Made by a program: the position numbers and the translations under genes
Shown: in pieces, positions 18,408 to 28,482 of the stretch
Position numbering within the stretch: the stretch's first letter is position 1
Layout: every line of letters starts with the position of its first letter
DNA from: Pseudoalteromonas luteoviolacea S2607
GTDB lineage: Bacteria; Pseudomonadota; Gammaproteobacteria; Enterobacterales; Alteromonadaceae
DNA: 64,000 nucleotides
Reading direction: 5' to 3'
Assembly: GCF_001625575.1 (NCBI RefSeq)
Contig: NZ_AUXV01000015.1
Span: 62,001-126,000 of the forward strand
The notes under the pieces: model-generated
Told to the model about the DNA's origin: nothing
The model's database searches: none
The model's input: only the letters and a program-made list of their open reading frames with translations

Positions 18408-18754
18408 ACCCGTAATTATGAATGATGTAGAGTTAAAGCAAGTTACACACCAAGAATTTTAAATCCATAGCAATCATAAAGATAAAAATAAAAAAACACT
18501 AAAGTCTAGATATAAGCCAAATGAAAAGGGCCATAGTCAAAGAACCGTTGCAAAATGCAAAACATTTTTGCAAAATTTTTTGCTAGATGCCCCCGTGAAC
18601 CTTAATGCGCTCTATCGTCAGGCAATATAACCGCGTCATTTTGCTTTGCAATTTGCAAATTGGTAATTTTGCAAAGTGCAAATGTCGCTCATTAATTACC
18701 CGCGTAGATAAATATATGGGCCACCTACTTAAAGGTTAGCCCTATTTGGATTTG
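18408..18754. other. Regulatory region between NRPS end and the 404-residue gene
   Basis: Both flanking genes are on the minus strand, so this is the 3' end of the synthetase unit and the promoter of the 404-residue secreted protein. It carries an unusual cluster of TTTGCAA-type dyads between 18548 and 18681, listed separately. Confidence 0.6.
18548..18681. promoter_or_regulatory. Cluster of TTGCA-N3-TGCAA palindromes
   Basis: Three perfect copies of TTGCA-N3-TGCAA are present: 18548-18560 (N3 AAA), 18646-18658 (ATT) and 18669-18681 (AAG). A fourth related dyad, GCAAAA-TT-TTTTGC, is at 18570-18583. Copies two and three are 23 bp apart start to start, close to two helical turns. This strongly suggests binding sites for a dimeric regulator, probably acting on the downstream gene at 17193-18407. 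I cannot name the regulator. Confidence 0.6.
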
Positions 18755-21700
18755 CTAATCACATAAGTGACTTGTCGCAAAGTACTTTGCTATCGTCTGC
18801 TCCGGTAGATGAGGGGGAGACAAATTAAATTGCTCAAACCAATGCCAGGTTTTTTGGCTGCTAATCGGCGCAAACTCTGAATCAGAATTAGCGCTTACAT
18901 CAGCAGCCAGTTTACGCATATCATCGATGAACAAATACTCCCCATCCACTTTGTTCCCAGATTTCTTAAACTCGACCAGAGACTCAATAAAACGCGCGTA
19001 ACTCGTAAGTTTAATTGGCGTCTCGGACACCTTATTTCTCGCTCTGACCAAATCTGAAAAATACAAGTGCTGAGCATTCGCTAAATGATACACAGGGAGC
19101 ACTTTAGGCTGAATTGCCAATGTGGTTAGCGCTTTAGCTACGTAGTCCACAGGTAAGATGCTCGTCTGAAAACGGTTATCCTCAAAACAAACTCCCAAGT
19201 TAGAGGTTAACTTCATGAGCATTGTTAGCCACTGCTCCTGATCACTCAACCCCGTTCTCTGACACCCTGATGTAAGGCCGAGCCTGACAACACTAATATC
19301 AAACCCACGCTGTTGCGCTTGATTGATCAGCAATTCCGAAGCCCATTTCGTTGAAACGTATCCCTGCGTATGTATATGCTTTTGAACATGCAATGCCGTG
19401 TGTTCATCGGCTAAGGCAGACTGTTTTAAAACCGCGGTTGTAGATACAAAAACCATCCGCTTTGGTACACCCTGCTGTTGTAGGTCAATTAACTCGATGG
19501 TGCTATTTACATTAGCAGCCTTCATTTGCTCAAACTGTGCCAAATGGTCCATATAGGTTGCGCAATGAATGATCAGGTTTACTTTGCAAGCGACAGTATT
19601 GTAACTATCGCAACTCAGCCCTAATCGCTTTTTCGCTAAGTCTCCCGTTACAACTTTTATCCTGCTTTCAAAATCACTGTCCCACAAACGTGCTTTTTGA
19701 AGGCTTTGCTTAATTTTATGTGCCGCATGCTGTTGATCATCAGCCCTTACTAAACAATATACCGTCAACGCTGTATCTTTAAGCAATTGTGCAAGTGTAT
19801 AGCGCCCCACAAATCCTGTTGCGCCTGTTAATAATATGGCTTTGAATCCACCTGCGGACTCTGGCGCTTCACCTGTTAGATCCTCTGGGAGCATAAACTG
19901 AGCCGGATCAATTAAATCAGTCGTATTTGGTTTAAACTCCGAGAGCTGCCTCACTGTCCGGTGGCTATATAAATTGCGTAAGGTAAAACTTTGCCCCGTT
20001 AACCTCTCTATTTGGTGAGCAAGTTGCATGGCAAGCATGGAATGACCGCCTAGCTCAAAAAAGTCGTCATCTACACCCACCTTTTGTACGCCTAGCAAGC
20101 GCTCAAAAACAGCGCAAAGCTGCTTTTCGAACTTTTCATTGGGTGCCGAGTACTCGCGTTCAGACTGAAAGTTTGGTGTGGGTAATTTACCTATATCTAA
20201 TTTACCGTTAAACGTCAGTGGCAAGCCCTCAACTTCGATGTAAACACTTGGATGCATAAATGAAGGTAGTCGCCGTTCAATATACGATCTAATTTCTTGC
20301 GCTTGGCCTTGCCCTAAAGTCGCCTGCACATAAGCTACTAAGTGAGTCTGTCCTTGGTGCTTAAAGTCTATCACCGCTGCGTTCTTAACATGTTTATGCG
20401 CGAGCAATACACTTTCAATCTCACCTAACTCAATTCTGAACCCGCGCACTTTGACTTGGCCGTCATTGCGCCCGCAAAACTCCAGTTCGCCATCGCTTCT
20501 CCAACGGACTAAATCGCCAGTTCTATACATCATAGCACCGCTATCATCACCGAATACATCGGGAATAAAGCGCGCTTTTGAGAGCTCGGCCCTGTTTAAA
20601 TAACCCGCCGCAACTCCATCACCTGAAACATAAAGCTCTCCTTGCACGCCCTTTGGCACTAAACGCTGAGACGAGTCAAGAACATACACGCGGCGTGTGT
20701 TAACGGGTTTTCCTATGGGGACATTAGCGCCTTTAAACCCATTGCAGCGATAAGTCGTAACAATGGTACTTTCGGTAGGACCATAGCCGTTTATAAGGTG
20801 TTGAGGGCAAGCACCTGACGCCTGTAATTGTCGAACCGTTTCACTGTTTGCCGCTTCCCCTCCAAATATCAGGTATTTCAAATCAGCAAAGCAATGTGGT
20901 GCATAGCTATACAAACTGTCCAACAATGATGTCGTTAACCATAATGTGGTGATTTTTTCTTTGCTTAGCATGGATAGAATATCTGAAATACTAGGCTGCA
21001 TCATGTCGGGAATAAGCAAAGTCGCACCATGACAGAGCGCACCCCAGATTTCGAAAAGTGCCATATCAAAATTAGGGTTTGCCAATTGGACAAGCCTATC
21101 GTCTGCACAAAACTCAACGTAACCATTATTTTGAATCAATGACACGACACCTCGATGCGTCGTTTGAACCCCTTTTGGTGCCCCCGTGGTACCAGATGTA
21201 TAGATTAAGTACGCCAGAGAATCGATACTCCCTGCTGTATTTACGTCATCACTTGCACTGTTAACGCCAATGAGATCGCTATAGCAAATGCTCTTACAAT
21301 TATGTCCAGCCAGATTTTCGATATTGATCTTATCCGAAATCACCAATAAGGGACGACTGTCCTCTAGCATGGCCTTTACACGTACAATAGGATATTCAGG
21401 AGAGATCATCACAACGACAGCACCCAATTTAAGCACTGCAAGCGCGCTCACAATCATCCCGACGCCCCGTGACTGAAATATACCAATATGCTGCTGTTGC
21501 AAACTTCCTCTATTTGAATGCTGCAATAAACCGCGCGCAAGCTGATTAGCGCGCTCGTTTAACGCTTGATAACTGATTTCTATGTCTTTATATTTGAGCG
21601 CAGTTTTTTGACCTTGCCTGCATACCTGCTCTGCAAACAGTTCGTGAATTCGCAATTGTCGCAATGGGGTGTTTTTTGATGGCTGGCTCCACTGATGTAA

Positions 21701-24700
21701 CAACACATCTCTTTCATCAAAAGGGATCACATCTAACGTGCTTAACAATGTATGAGGCCTTTCAATTAATTGCGCCAAAGCGATTTGGTACATGTGCGCA
21801 AACCTTGATATGGTTTCACACTCGAAAAGTGCAGTCGCATAATTCCAATCAATTACAATGTTTTCGTCACTGTCATCAATAAGAATGGTCATATCATATT
21901 TAGCGGCAGTATGAAGGTGATGAGGTATTATTCTCATTCCTTGAGGAAGGTCGTCTTGCTCGGTAAATGCTTGCACACTAAACAACACTTGGAAAATAGG
22001 CGAACGTGAAGGATCAAAATCTGCATCAACCGCGTTGACAATGTCATTCAGTGGTAATGCTTGGTGCGCACGGACTTCAGCAACGCTGTTGATAGTCAAT
22101 TTAAGCAATTCCAACATGGTCACGTCGCCGTTTTCGAGCTTCACACGAATTGGCAGTGAATTAACAAAAAAGCCAATTAGCGACTGCGTTTGCGTCACAT
22201 ATCGATTTTCAAAAGGCGTACCTATTATCAAATCATACTGCTGAGACAACTTTTGACATAGTGCAAAAAAACCACTCAGCATCACATGATACAAAGTCGT
22301 GTTCTGCATTTGAGCAAATGCCTTGAGCTTAGCTGACAACTCAGTGTCTAGGGTCACAAATTGACTTTTACCGATGTAATCAAAATTTGTGCACCTTCCT
22401 TTATCGTAGGGCAGCAGCAAGCTTTCTGCACCATCTAAGTATTCTTGCCAGAAGGTTTTGAGCGTGACATGTTCTTCACCTTTGAGTGCACTGCGCTGCC
22501 AGCTCGCATAATCACGATAAGTCACTGCGAGCGAAGGTAAAGGCCCTTTGCGTCCATAAAAGTGAGCTAACTCTCGAAATAAAATACTTAGAGACCACCC
22601 ATCAACCACAATATGGTGAATATTTATCAGTAAGTACCGCTCTTGTTCAGTCGCAATCATAGTCAACTTAACCGGAAGCTCATTCGCCAGATTAAATACT
22701 TCATTGGCGTATTGAACCTGCATTTTATGAAGCGCCTCATCCGATTTGACTTTGATGCGCCGTAGCTCAAAGTTCTGCTTCGATATCCATGGCAAGGCCT
22801 GCTTATGTGTATGCCAGCGGTATTGGGTTTTCAGAATTGCATGCCTTGACGCCACTTCTTCGAGTGCTTGCACAAGAGCATTGCAATCAAAGTTTGCGCT
22901 TAGTTCAAATAAAAATGGGGTATTGTAGGCAATTTCGGCTTCTTTAATGGACTGAATAAACAGTAACCGCTGCTCTGCAAAAGAAAGCACAGGTTCATTC
23001 GATTTAGGTATTTCAATCGCCTGATTGCGGTGAACTAATTTGGATAATGCCGATACCGTGGGGTTTTCAAACAGCCCATTTAATGCAAAGTCTAACGCTA
23101 ATTCTTGCTGGCAAAGTGATTGAAATTTAAGTAACTTTATGGAGTTTCCGCCGAGCTGCAAAAAATTATCTTCTATGCCCACCTGATCCACGCCAAGCAC
23201 CCTTTCAACCAATGAACAAAGCGCTTCTTGTAACGGAGTACTGGGCGCCACAAATAGCTTCTGCTCACGCGTTTGATAGTTAGTAGTAAGTGACTTAACG
23301 TCTATTTTACCATTTAGCGTCAGTGGGAGCTGTGCAATGTAAACTAGGTCACTCGGTACCATATGTGCTGGTAGTCTAGCTTCTAGGGCATTTAATAAAA
23401 CCGCTTTGGTGGCGGCATTTAACGCTTTAAGGTCACCTTCCAATTGCACAAAACTTACTAGTTTTTGACCCGAGTTTTGCCCGATTGCAAGAGTGTGTGC
23501 ATTTTTCACATTCAACTGGCTCATTAAAGCGTGGTTTATAGCTGCAAGCTCGACGCGATAACCATTGATTTTGACCTGCCCGTCGCGCCGTCCCATAAAT
23601 CGAAGTGCCCCTTGACTGTCAAAATAGCCAAGATCGCCGGTTTTATAAGCTCTTAACCGTCCTTGTTCAGTGTCAATTTCAATGAACTTACCAGCCTCTT
23701 GCTGCTTATTTAAGTAACCGACGGCGAGCCCCGAACCAACAGTAACGACTTCTCCAACACAACCTTGTGGAAGAGGTGTGCCGCTGTGTGTTGCAACGAA
23801 AACACCAGTGCCGTTGATGGCCTCTCCTATGGGTAGAGGGATGTGACTAGGCCAATCTCTGGGGATTGGAAAGCAACTAGTGAAAACCGTGTTTTCAGTG
23901 GGACCATAACCATTAATAATTTGGATTTGAGCATTGTTTTCATAGACTTGTGCAACATGAATAGGCGAAACAACATCACCACCCACGATGAGCTGTTTAA
24001 GCCCATCAAAAATAAGTGGGTCTATTTCCACTAAGGCGTGAAACAGCGCCGCCGTCAAAAACGCGGTATTTACTCGGTCACAAAAAAGTTCACGTAGATG
24101 GTCAGGTTTAAATTCAGCCTCTGCTACCAAGTGAACACAGCCACCATTGAGCAAAGCTCCCCAAAATTCAAACACAAATGCATCAAAACTCTGATTAGCA
24201 GCACAGAGCATTTCGGTGTTTCTGTTAAGAGCCACAAAATTCGGCTTTATGACTAATCGCTCCACACCACGGTGTGCACACACAATACCTTTTGGCTGCC
24301 CTGTGGATCCTGATGAAAAATTGATATAGAGAGGTGATTGAGCTGCCACATTAACACTGCGATAAGGCGCGATTGCCGTCTCTTGTAGTTGACTTAGCGT
24401 ATACCTCGCCACCTCACCATTGTACTCGTAACAGTCACTAATAATCGCGCTCGCTGCACTTTGCGCTGTGATAGTCTGTACGCGGGAATTAGACTCATTT
24501 GGGGAGATTGGCACATATACACCACCAGCATATACAACTCCAAGTATTGCTTTTGCTAGCGCAATACCGCGAGGCAGTACAATGACGACTTTATTACCTT
24601 GTTCTATTCCTGCACACTGCAACGATGATGCAATACTCTTTGCCGCACTAGCTAATGCTTTATAACTCAATTGTTCACCATTGTAGCTTAGCGCTATTTT

Positions 24701-25576
24701 GTGAGGCTCTTGACTCGCTACATGCTCAAAAATACTTAAAACGTCTGGCTTATTTTTCAAAATATTCGGTATATTTTGAGGAACTGAGTGACAAGCTTTA
24801 GAGCGCTGAAATAAACTGGACTCAAATATATCTGCGATGGTTTTTAGCGAGTATTCACTCAGAGATTTACCAAACCAGTGCCAAGTTAAACTTAAACCGC
24901 CTTCTTTTAATTCTATAAAAATGAGTGCTTTACTCTTCGAATTTGATTTAAGCCTTTGCTTTAGTTCAGTATTGTCACTGTTTTTCAGCCATACGACTTC
25001 GATGGCCTCGAGCGGATTCTCAGCTTTATCAATGCCCAGCGATGCGCATAGCCCCTTGGCATCGACGTAACCTGTAGCTAAGTCTTGTTGCAATTGAGTA
25101 GCAAATTGAGACGCCGATACGGCTTCTCCTTGCTGACCAAACCGAATAGGACGTTTGAGTAGGTAACCTTCTTGTTCGAACGACACGTGCAATACCACAT
25201 CAGATTGCCCACTGTAGGTCGAAAATGCATGACACAGGTGATAAAAAATAGCAGCCGTGTTGCCGAGCTTTGTGTTACTTAATATTGATTGCCACAACGT
25301 AAACTTAGCACCGTGAATACATTGTATAAATTGTCCACAGTCTTCATTTGGCATGCACATGTTATGTAAATGAACAGGTTCATAACCCAAAAATCGTGCT
25401 TGCCAATAAGCATTTTGTGACTTCATATAGTCAAGCAATGTCCGCTCATGACCACGCACTCGATTGATCACTTCGTCAGATACTTTAAAAGGTGATTGCA
25501 AAGTAATTTCATCATTTTTGAGAGATAGTGTGACTCCCTCAGCATATAAATTTTTTAATATATTTTTAGCGTTCAT
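18755..25576 (-). CDS. Stand-alone NRPS: TubC_N-(half C)-A-T-C-A-T-R
   Basis: This 2273-residue synthetase activates and joins two amino acids and releases the product reductively. Domains in order: a TubC_N docking-type helix bundle (1-50); a condensation-like C-lobe only (about 90-270) with no HHxxxDG; A1 (about 285-765) with all core motifs; T1 with phosphopantetheine Ser812 in LGGNS; a complete C domain with HHIVVDG at 987-993; A2 (about 1310-1800); T2 with Ser1846 in LGGHS; and a terminal short-chain-dehydrogenase reductase (about 1905-2260) with GATGFVG at 1918-1924 and Tyr2073/Lys2077. A reductase instead of a thioesterase predicts a dipeptide aldehyde, which in AusA-type systems cyclises to a pyrazinone. 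There is no epimerase, PPTase or MbtH nearby. The frame extends to a GTG at 25627, but the TubC_N start fits the ATG at 25576. Confidence 0.93.
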   Translation of the reverse strand: MNAKNILKNLYAEGVTLSLKNDEITLQSPFKVSDEVINRVRGHERTLLDYMKSQNAYWQARFLGYEPVHLHNMCMPNEDCGQFIQCIHGAKFTLWQSILSNTKLGNTAAIFYHLCHAFSTYSGQSDVVLHVSFEQEGYLLKRPIRFGQQGEAVSASQFATQLQQDLATGYVDAKGLCASLGIDKAENPLEAIEVVWLKNSDNTELKQRLKSNSKSKALIFIELKEGGLSLTWHWFGKSLSEYSLKTIADIFESSLFQRSKACHSVPQNIPNILKNKPDVLSIFEHVASQEPHKIALSYNGEQLSYKALASAAKSIASSLQCAGIEQGNKVVIVLPRGIALAKAILGVVYAGGVYVPISPNESNSRVQTITAQSAASAIISDCYEYNGEVARYTLSQLQETAIAPYRSVNVAAQSPLYINFSSGSTGQPKGIVCAHRGVERLVIKPNFVALNRNTEMLCAANQSFDAFVFEFWGALLNGGCVHLVAEAEFKPDHLRELFCDRVNTAFLTAALFHALVEIDPLIFDGLKQLIVGGDVVSPIHVAQVYENNAQIQIINGYGPTENTVFTSCFPIPRDWPSHIPLPIGEAINGTGVFVATHSGTPLPQGCVGEVVTVGSGLAVGYLNKQQEAGKFIEIDTEQGRLRAYKTGDLGYFDSQGALRFMGRRDGQVKINGYRVELAAINHALMSQLNVKNAHTLAIGQNSGQKLVSFVQLEGDLKALNAATKAVLLNALEARLPAHMVPSDLVYIAQLPLTLNGKIDVKSLTTNYQTREQKLFVAPSTPLQEALCSLVERVLGVDQVGIEDNFLQLGGNSIKLLKFQSLCQQELALDFALNGLFENPTVSALSKLVHRNQAIEIPKSNEPVLSFAEQRLLFIQSIKEAEIAYNTPFLFELSANFDCNALVQALEEVASRHAILKTQYRWHTHKQALPWISKQNFELRRIKVKSDEALHKMQVQYANEVFNLANELPVKLTMIATEQERYLLINIHHIVVDGWSLSILFRELAHFYGRKGPLPSLAVTYRDYASWQRSALKGEEHVTLKTFWQEYLDGAESLLLPYDKGRCTNFDYIGKSQFVTLDTELSAKLKAFAQMQNTTLYHVMLSGFFALCQKLSQQYDLIIGTPFENRYVTQTQSLIGFFVNSLPIRVKLENGDVTMLELLKLTINSVAEVRAHQALPLNDIVNAVDADFDPSRSPIFQVLFSVQAFTEQDDLPQGMRIIPHHLHTAAKYDMTILIDDSDENIVIDWNYATALFECETISRFAHMYQIALAQLIERPHTLLSTLDVIPFDERDVLLHQWSQPSKNTPLRQLRIHELFAEQVCRQGQKTALKYKDIEISYQALNERANQLARGLLQHSNRGSLQQQHIGIFQSRGVGMIVSALAVLKLGAVVVMISPEYPIVRVKAMLEDSRPLLVISDKINIENLAGHNCKSICYSDLIGVNSASDDVNTAGSIDSLAYLIYTSGTTGAPKGVQTTHRGVVSLIQNNGYVEFCADDRLVQLANPNFDMALFEIWGALCHGATLLIPDMMQPSISDILSMLSKEKITTLWLTTSLLDSLYSYAPHCFADLKYLIFGGEAANSETVRQLQASGACPQHLINGYGPTESTIVTTYRCNGFKGANVPIGKPVNTRRVYVLDSSQRLVPKGVQGELYVSGDGVAAGYLNRAELSKARFIPDVFGDDSGAMMYRTGDLVRWRSDGELEFCGRNDGQVKVRGFRIELGEIESVLLAHKHVKNAAVIDFKHQGQTHLVAYVQATLGQGQAQEIRSYIERRLPSFMHPSVYIEVEGLPLTFNGKLDIGKLPTPNFQSEREYSAPNEKFEKQLCAVFERLLGVQKVGVDDDFFELGGHSMLAMQLAHQIERLTGQSFTLRNLYSHRTVRQLSEFKPNTTDLIDPAQFMLPEDLTGEAPESAGGFKAILLTGATGFVGRYTLAQLLKDTALTVYCLVRADDQQHAAHKIKQSLQKARLWDSDFESRIKVVTGDLAKKRLGLSCDSYNTVACKVNLIIHCATYMDHLAQFEQMKAANVNSTIELIDLQQQGVPKRMVFVSTTAVLKQSALADEHTALHVQKHIHTQGYVSTKWASELLINQAQQRGFDISVVRLGLTSGCQRTGLSDQEQWLTMLMKLTSNLGVCFEDNRFQTSILPVDYVAKALTTLAIQPKVLPVYHLANAQHLYFSDLVRARNKVSETPIKLTSYARFIESLVEFKKSGNKVDGEYLFIDDMRKLAADVSANSDSEFAPISSQKTWHWFEQFNLSPPHLPEQTIAKYFATSHLCD

Positions 25577-25944
25577 AATTAACCACTGTATTGTTTTTCC
25601 TTGTTGATTTTTATTTTCACGCACCACAATGTTGATTATTCGAAGCTCACATCAGCCTTTGAATAAAAACATTTGTGCAACAATAATGTAATTAGTTGCT
25701 TTCAGTAAAAACAAGTAAAAAAAAACAATAAAGTATTACTATTAAGAACTTATTTAAGTAATTAGTTGGTTGGTAGCAAGGGGTTGGCGTTTGGCGCGCA
25801 CAAATAGATTGACTCTGTTTAAAATGTACAGCTCCCGTTCAATCTAGTACGCTTTAGACTTTTGAAAATATTCAGTATAAAGTTGGCGCAGCAATGTAGA
25901 AAACGACATTGCTGCGCCATTTGAGTACAGGTTCTAAGAGTCGG
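25577..25944. other. Intergenic region upstream of the NRPS gene
   Basis: It contains a strong hairpin just past the permease stop (25885-25918) and then about 250 AT-rich bases that should hold the synthetase promoter. No clear -35/-10 pair stands out. The hairpin argues that the synthetase has its own promoter and is not simply read through from the ABC genes. Confidence 0.5.
25885..25918 (-). terminator. 13-bp perfect hairpin after the ABC permease gene
   Basis: GGCGCAGCAATGT and ACATTGCTGCGCC pair perfectly around an eight-base loop, 27 bases after the permease stop. The minus-strand sequence that follows (AACTTTATAC) has only a weak T run. Confidence 0.6.
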
Positions 25945-28482
25945 CTACCCTCTTTGTTCCAGCAAGTTTGTTACACTTTGCTTGAGCTGCTTTGAGCTTA
26001 AACACATCCCGCCAAAAGCAATAACCAGAACAATTGTGAGAGCTTCGATAAGTAACATCAGGTTATTCGGTCTATAGGTAAAGCCAAACCCTTCTTGATA
26101 AATCTGCCCAATAAACAAATAAACAGATGCAAGAGCACACAACACGGGCACAATAGTTAAAATTACCCATTCAATAATCAACATATTTCTGCCTTGTTTT
26201 TCGCTTAAACCAAAACTCATCAGTAATCCATTTTTCAGCTTGTCTCTTTGTAAATGTGTCTGGATCGACGCAACTACAAGCAAATTGCTCATCAGGCCAA
26301 TAAAAAAACCATATGCCAACATCAGGTACATAAGGGTCTCGATGGTACCTCGTAAACGAGAAAGCAACTCTTCCACCCTCAACATGCGAATACTAGGATG
26401 TGCTTGCCAAATTTCGCCTAATCGCTCAAGTCCTTGCTGGGTTAAATCAACACTTCCCATATAATAGATTTGCTCACTTTCCATGGGAACTACAGCTTGG
26501 TGTACAACAAACCAAAATGTTATTGAATCCTTACCTGAACGATAGTGATGCACTGAGGCGATTTCGAATCCTTGGCTGCGACTGCCAATTTGCATTGTAA
26601 TCACGTCGCCCAGTGATAGGTTGAGCTCTTCAAACACTTCTTGCTCCATAGAAATGGCCGGCATCGTTTGTTGCTGATATTGCCACCCTCCCTCTACAAC
26701 CTTAATATTGTCTGGCTGGTCATAGTGCCAATGTAGATTGATATTCCGCTCCAACCGCGTCCGTGAATCACTCGGCGGCGCATCTATTTCAGTGAGTAAA
26801 ACGTCATTAATGTGCGTCACGCGCGCGCTTTGAAACGCCTTAAACGTCTTTACTTCCCCACCACTTTTAACTGCGAATTCTTCAATAGCTTGCTTCTGGT
26901 TAAGATCTGCTTGAGTTACAAAGATATTCCCTTGATCTTCAAACAAAGCGCGTTCCAACGCACTATTCACATCTTGTCCAATACGTAAACACAGTAAAAG
27001 CAAAGTCGCGCTTAAGCCCAATGCTAATATTTGGACCATTTTCACGTTTAGTCTTTGCTTCATGAGCAATAAGACAAAAGCGACAGTGCCACCTTTGTTC
27101 TTAAAAAAGCGACTTGCGAGTTTTAATAGTGTCCAAGTTAGTGTCAATAGCAACACTAAACACACTCCAAGACCAGCTAAGAGCAAACCTGTGAGTACCC
27201 AATTATCCGTGTTAATGAAAACTACGACCAATAGTGAAAGCAGTGGACATAACCCGCCAACAATGAAAGTTGCAGCCCCACTCTCACGCTTTTCTAGCAA
27301 ATCTCTTACCGTGCTCTTTAACAACTTCACCCAGCTTGGAGTTGTCAGTAAAGCATATAACACCACACTCATTAACAGTGCTTGACCTACTCCCGTCATG
27401 TCCCACATAAGCTCAAAGGTCTCAAACATATTTTGCTGCACGAGCTGTTCAATAATCACCGCGAGAACCAAGGCCAAGGCCAACGCTGGTAAAAAACTGA
27501 TAAGCAAAATACAGGTAATGAGTGTGACCACTAAAACTGGGATTTGTTTATGTGTCACCCCATTTGCCAGCATCACAGCAAGCACGGATTGAATTGGCTC
27601 AACATGGCTTCGTTGACTTAACCACAAGCATAAACAAGTAAGCAGTACTATCACAAAGCTGATAAGGCCCATAAAATTTTGCACACGCTGCCAAGCATGT
27701 GCCATTGGGTAATTATTAAGTTGTTTACTCACCACGCGCATATCAGCACTGCTTGACTGCAGCTGCTGCAGTAAGGCTGGAGAAAATGTACTGTCATGGT
27801 TGATTAGCACTTGCCTCTCTGAAGCTTGCAAGTCTAGGTCTTGCAAGCTTTGCAAAGAAACGAGCGCTCGCCTATCGCTGCTATAACCTTGAATGATTCT
27901 ATCGGGTTCGTTCAAGAGCAGTCCGCTCACCAGTAGCTGAGTAGTGCCTAACGTGACTTCATCACCAACCTCTACTTTCAAAGCCCGTGCTAAATGCGGC
28001 TCTAACCAGATTTCACCTTTTTTAGGGCCCGCCGACATTAAAGTTGGCGTCAATTGCTGATCGGTCGAGATTGTGATTTGGCCATTGAGTGGATAGGTTT
28101 GCCCTACCGCTTTTAGCTTAGTATGGCTATATGTTCCATCACCGCTCAAGGTGATGTCAAAACTCTCGATATAACTGTGCGCTGCGGAGTTAACCTCAAC
28201 CCAGTCGATTTCATCATTATGCCAGTTTCGATTTATACTGAGCTGAGTATCGGCACCAAGCATAGTTTGCAGGTTATGGTTCAAATATTTGTCTACCCCT
28301 TGCCCTAGGACACTGGTCAAGCTTAGATACAAAAACAACAGTGCCAAGCTCAATAAAGGTATTAAATGCTTTCCTTTTCGAACCTGAAGAAAAAAGATTC
28401 TGGTTAGCAGCAAGCTCGCACTAAGACGACTGAATTTAGCATGTGTATTGCGCTCAACTTTTGGCATGTAATCATCAATCAT
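25945..28482 (-). CDS. FtsX-family ABC permease (YbbP-like)
   Basis: The 845-residue inner-membrane protein has an N-terminal anchor helix (about 40-60), a large periplasmic domain, and a first FtsX-like three-helix block near 265-375. Further helices near 400-490 are followed by a second periplasmic domain and a final FtsX block near 710-835. Two FtsX units in one chain match the YbbP type rather than LolC/LolE. Its start overlaps the ATPase stop by four bases (ATGA), so the two form one transporter. YbbAP-type pairs are thought to act in lipid or envelope processes or export. Proximity to the NRPS raises a possible export role, but a hairpin separates them. Confidence 0.85.
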   Translation of the reverse strand: MIDDYMPKVERNTHAKFSRLSASLLLTRIFFLQVRKGKHLIPLLSLALLFLYLSLTSVLGQGVDKYLNHNLQTMLGADTQLSINRNWHNDEIDWVEVNSAAHSYIESFDITLSGDGTYSHTKLKAVGQTYPLNGQITISTDQQLTPTLMSAGPKKGEIWLEPHLARALKVEVGDEVTLGTTQLLVSGLLLNEPDRIIQGYSSDRRALVSLQSLQDLDLQASERQVLINHDSTFSPALLQQLQSSSADMRVVSKQLNNYPMAHAWQRVQNFMGLISFVIVLLTCLCLWLSQRSHVEPIQSVLAVMLANGVTHKQIPVLVVTLITCILLISFLPALALALVLAVIIEQLVQQNMFETFELMWDMTGVGQALLMSVVLYALLTTPSWVKLLKSTVRDLLEKRESGAATFIVGGLCPLLSLLVVVFINTDNWVLTGLLLAGLGVCLVLLLTLTWTLLKLASRFFKNKGGTVAFVLLLMKQRLNVKMVQILALGLSATLLLLCLRIGQDVNSALERALFEDQGNIFVTQADLNQKQAIEEFAVKSGGEVKTFKAFQSARVTHINDVLLTEIDAPPSDSRTRLERNINLHWHYDQPDNIKVVEGGWQYQQQTMPAISMEQEVFEELNLSLGDVITMQIGSRSQGFEIASVHHYRSGKDSITFWFVVHQAVVPMESEQIYYMGSVDLTQQGLERLGEIWQAHPSIRMLRVEELLSRLRGTIETLMYLMLAYGFFIGLMSNLLVVASIQTHLQRDKLKNGLLMSFGLSEKQGRNMLIIEWVILTIVPVLCALASVYLFIGQIYQEGFGFTYRPNNLMLLIEALTIVLVIAFGGMCLSSKQLKQSVTNLLEQRG

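Noticed and set aside
18755..25627. NRPS starting at the GTG at 25627
   Set aside because: The TubC_N-like domain begins at the ATG at 25576; the additional 17 residues lack domain support and a ribosome binding site.
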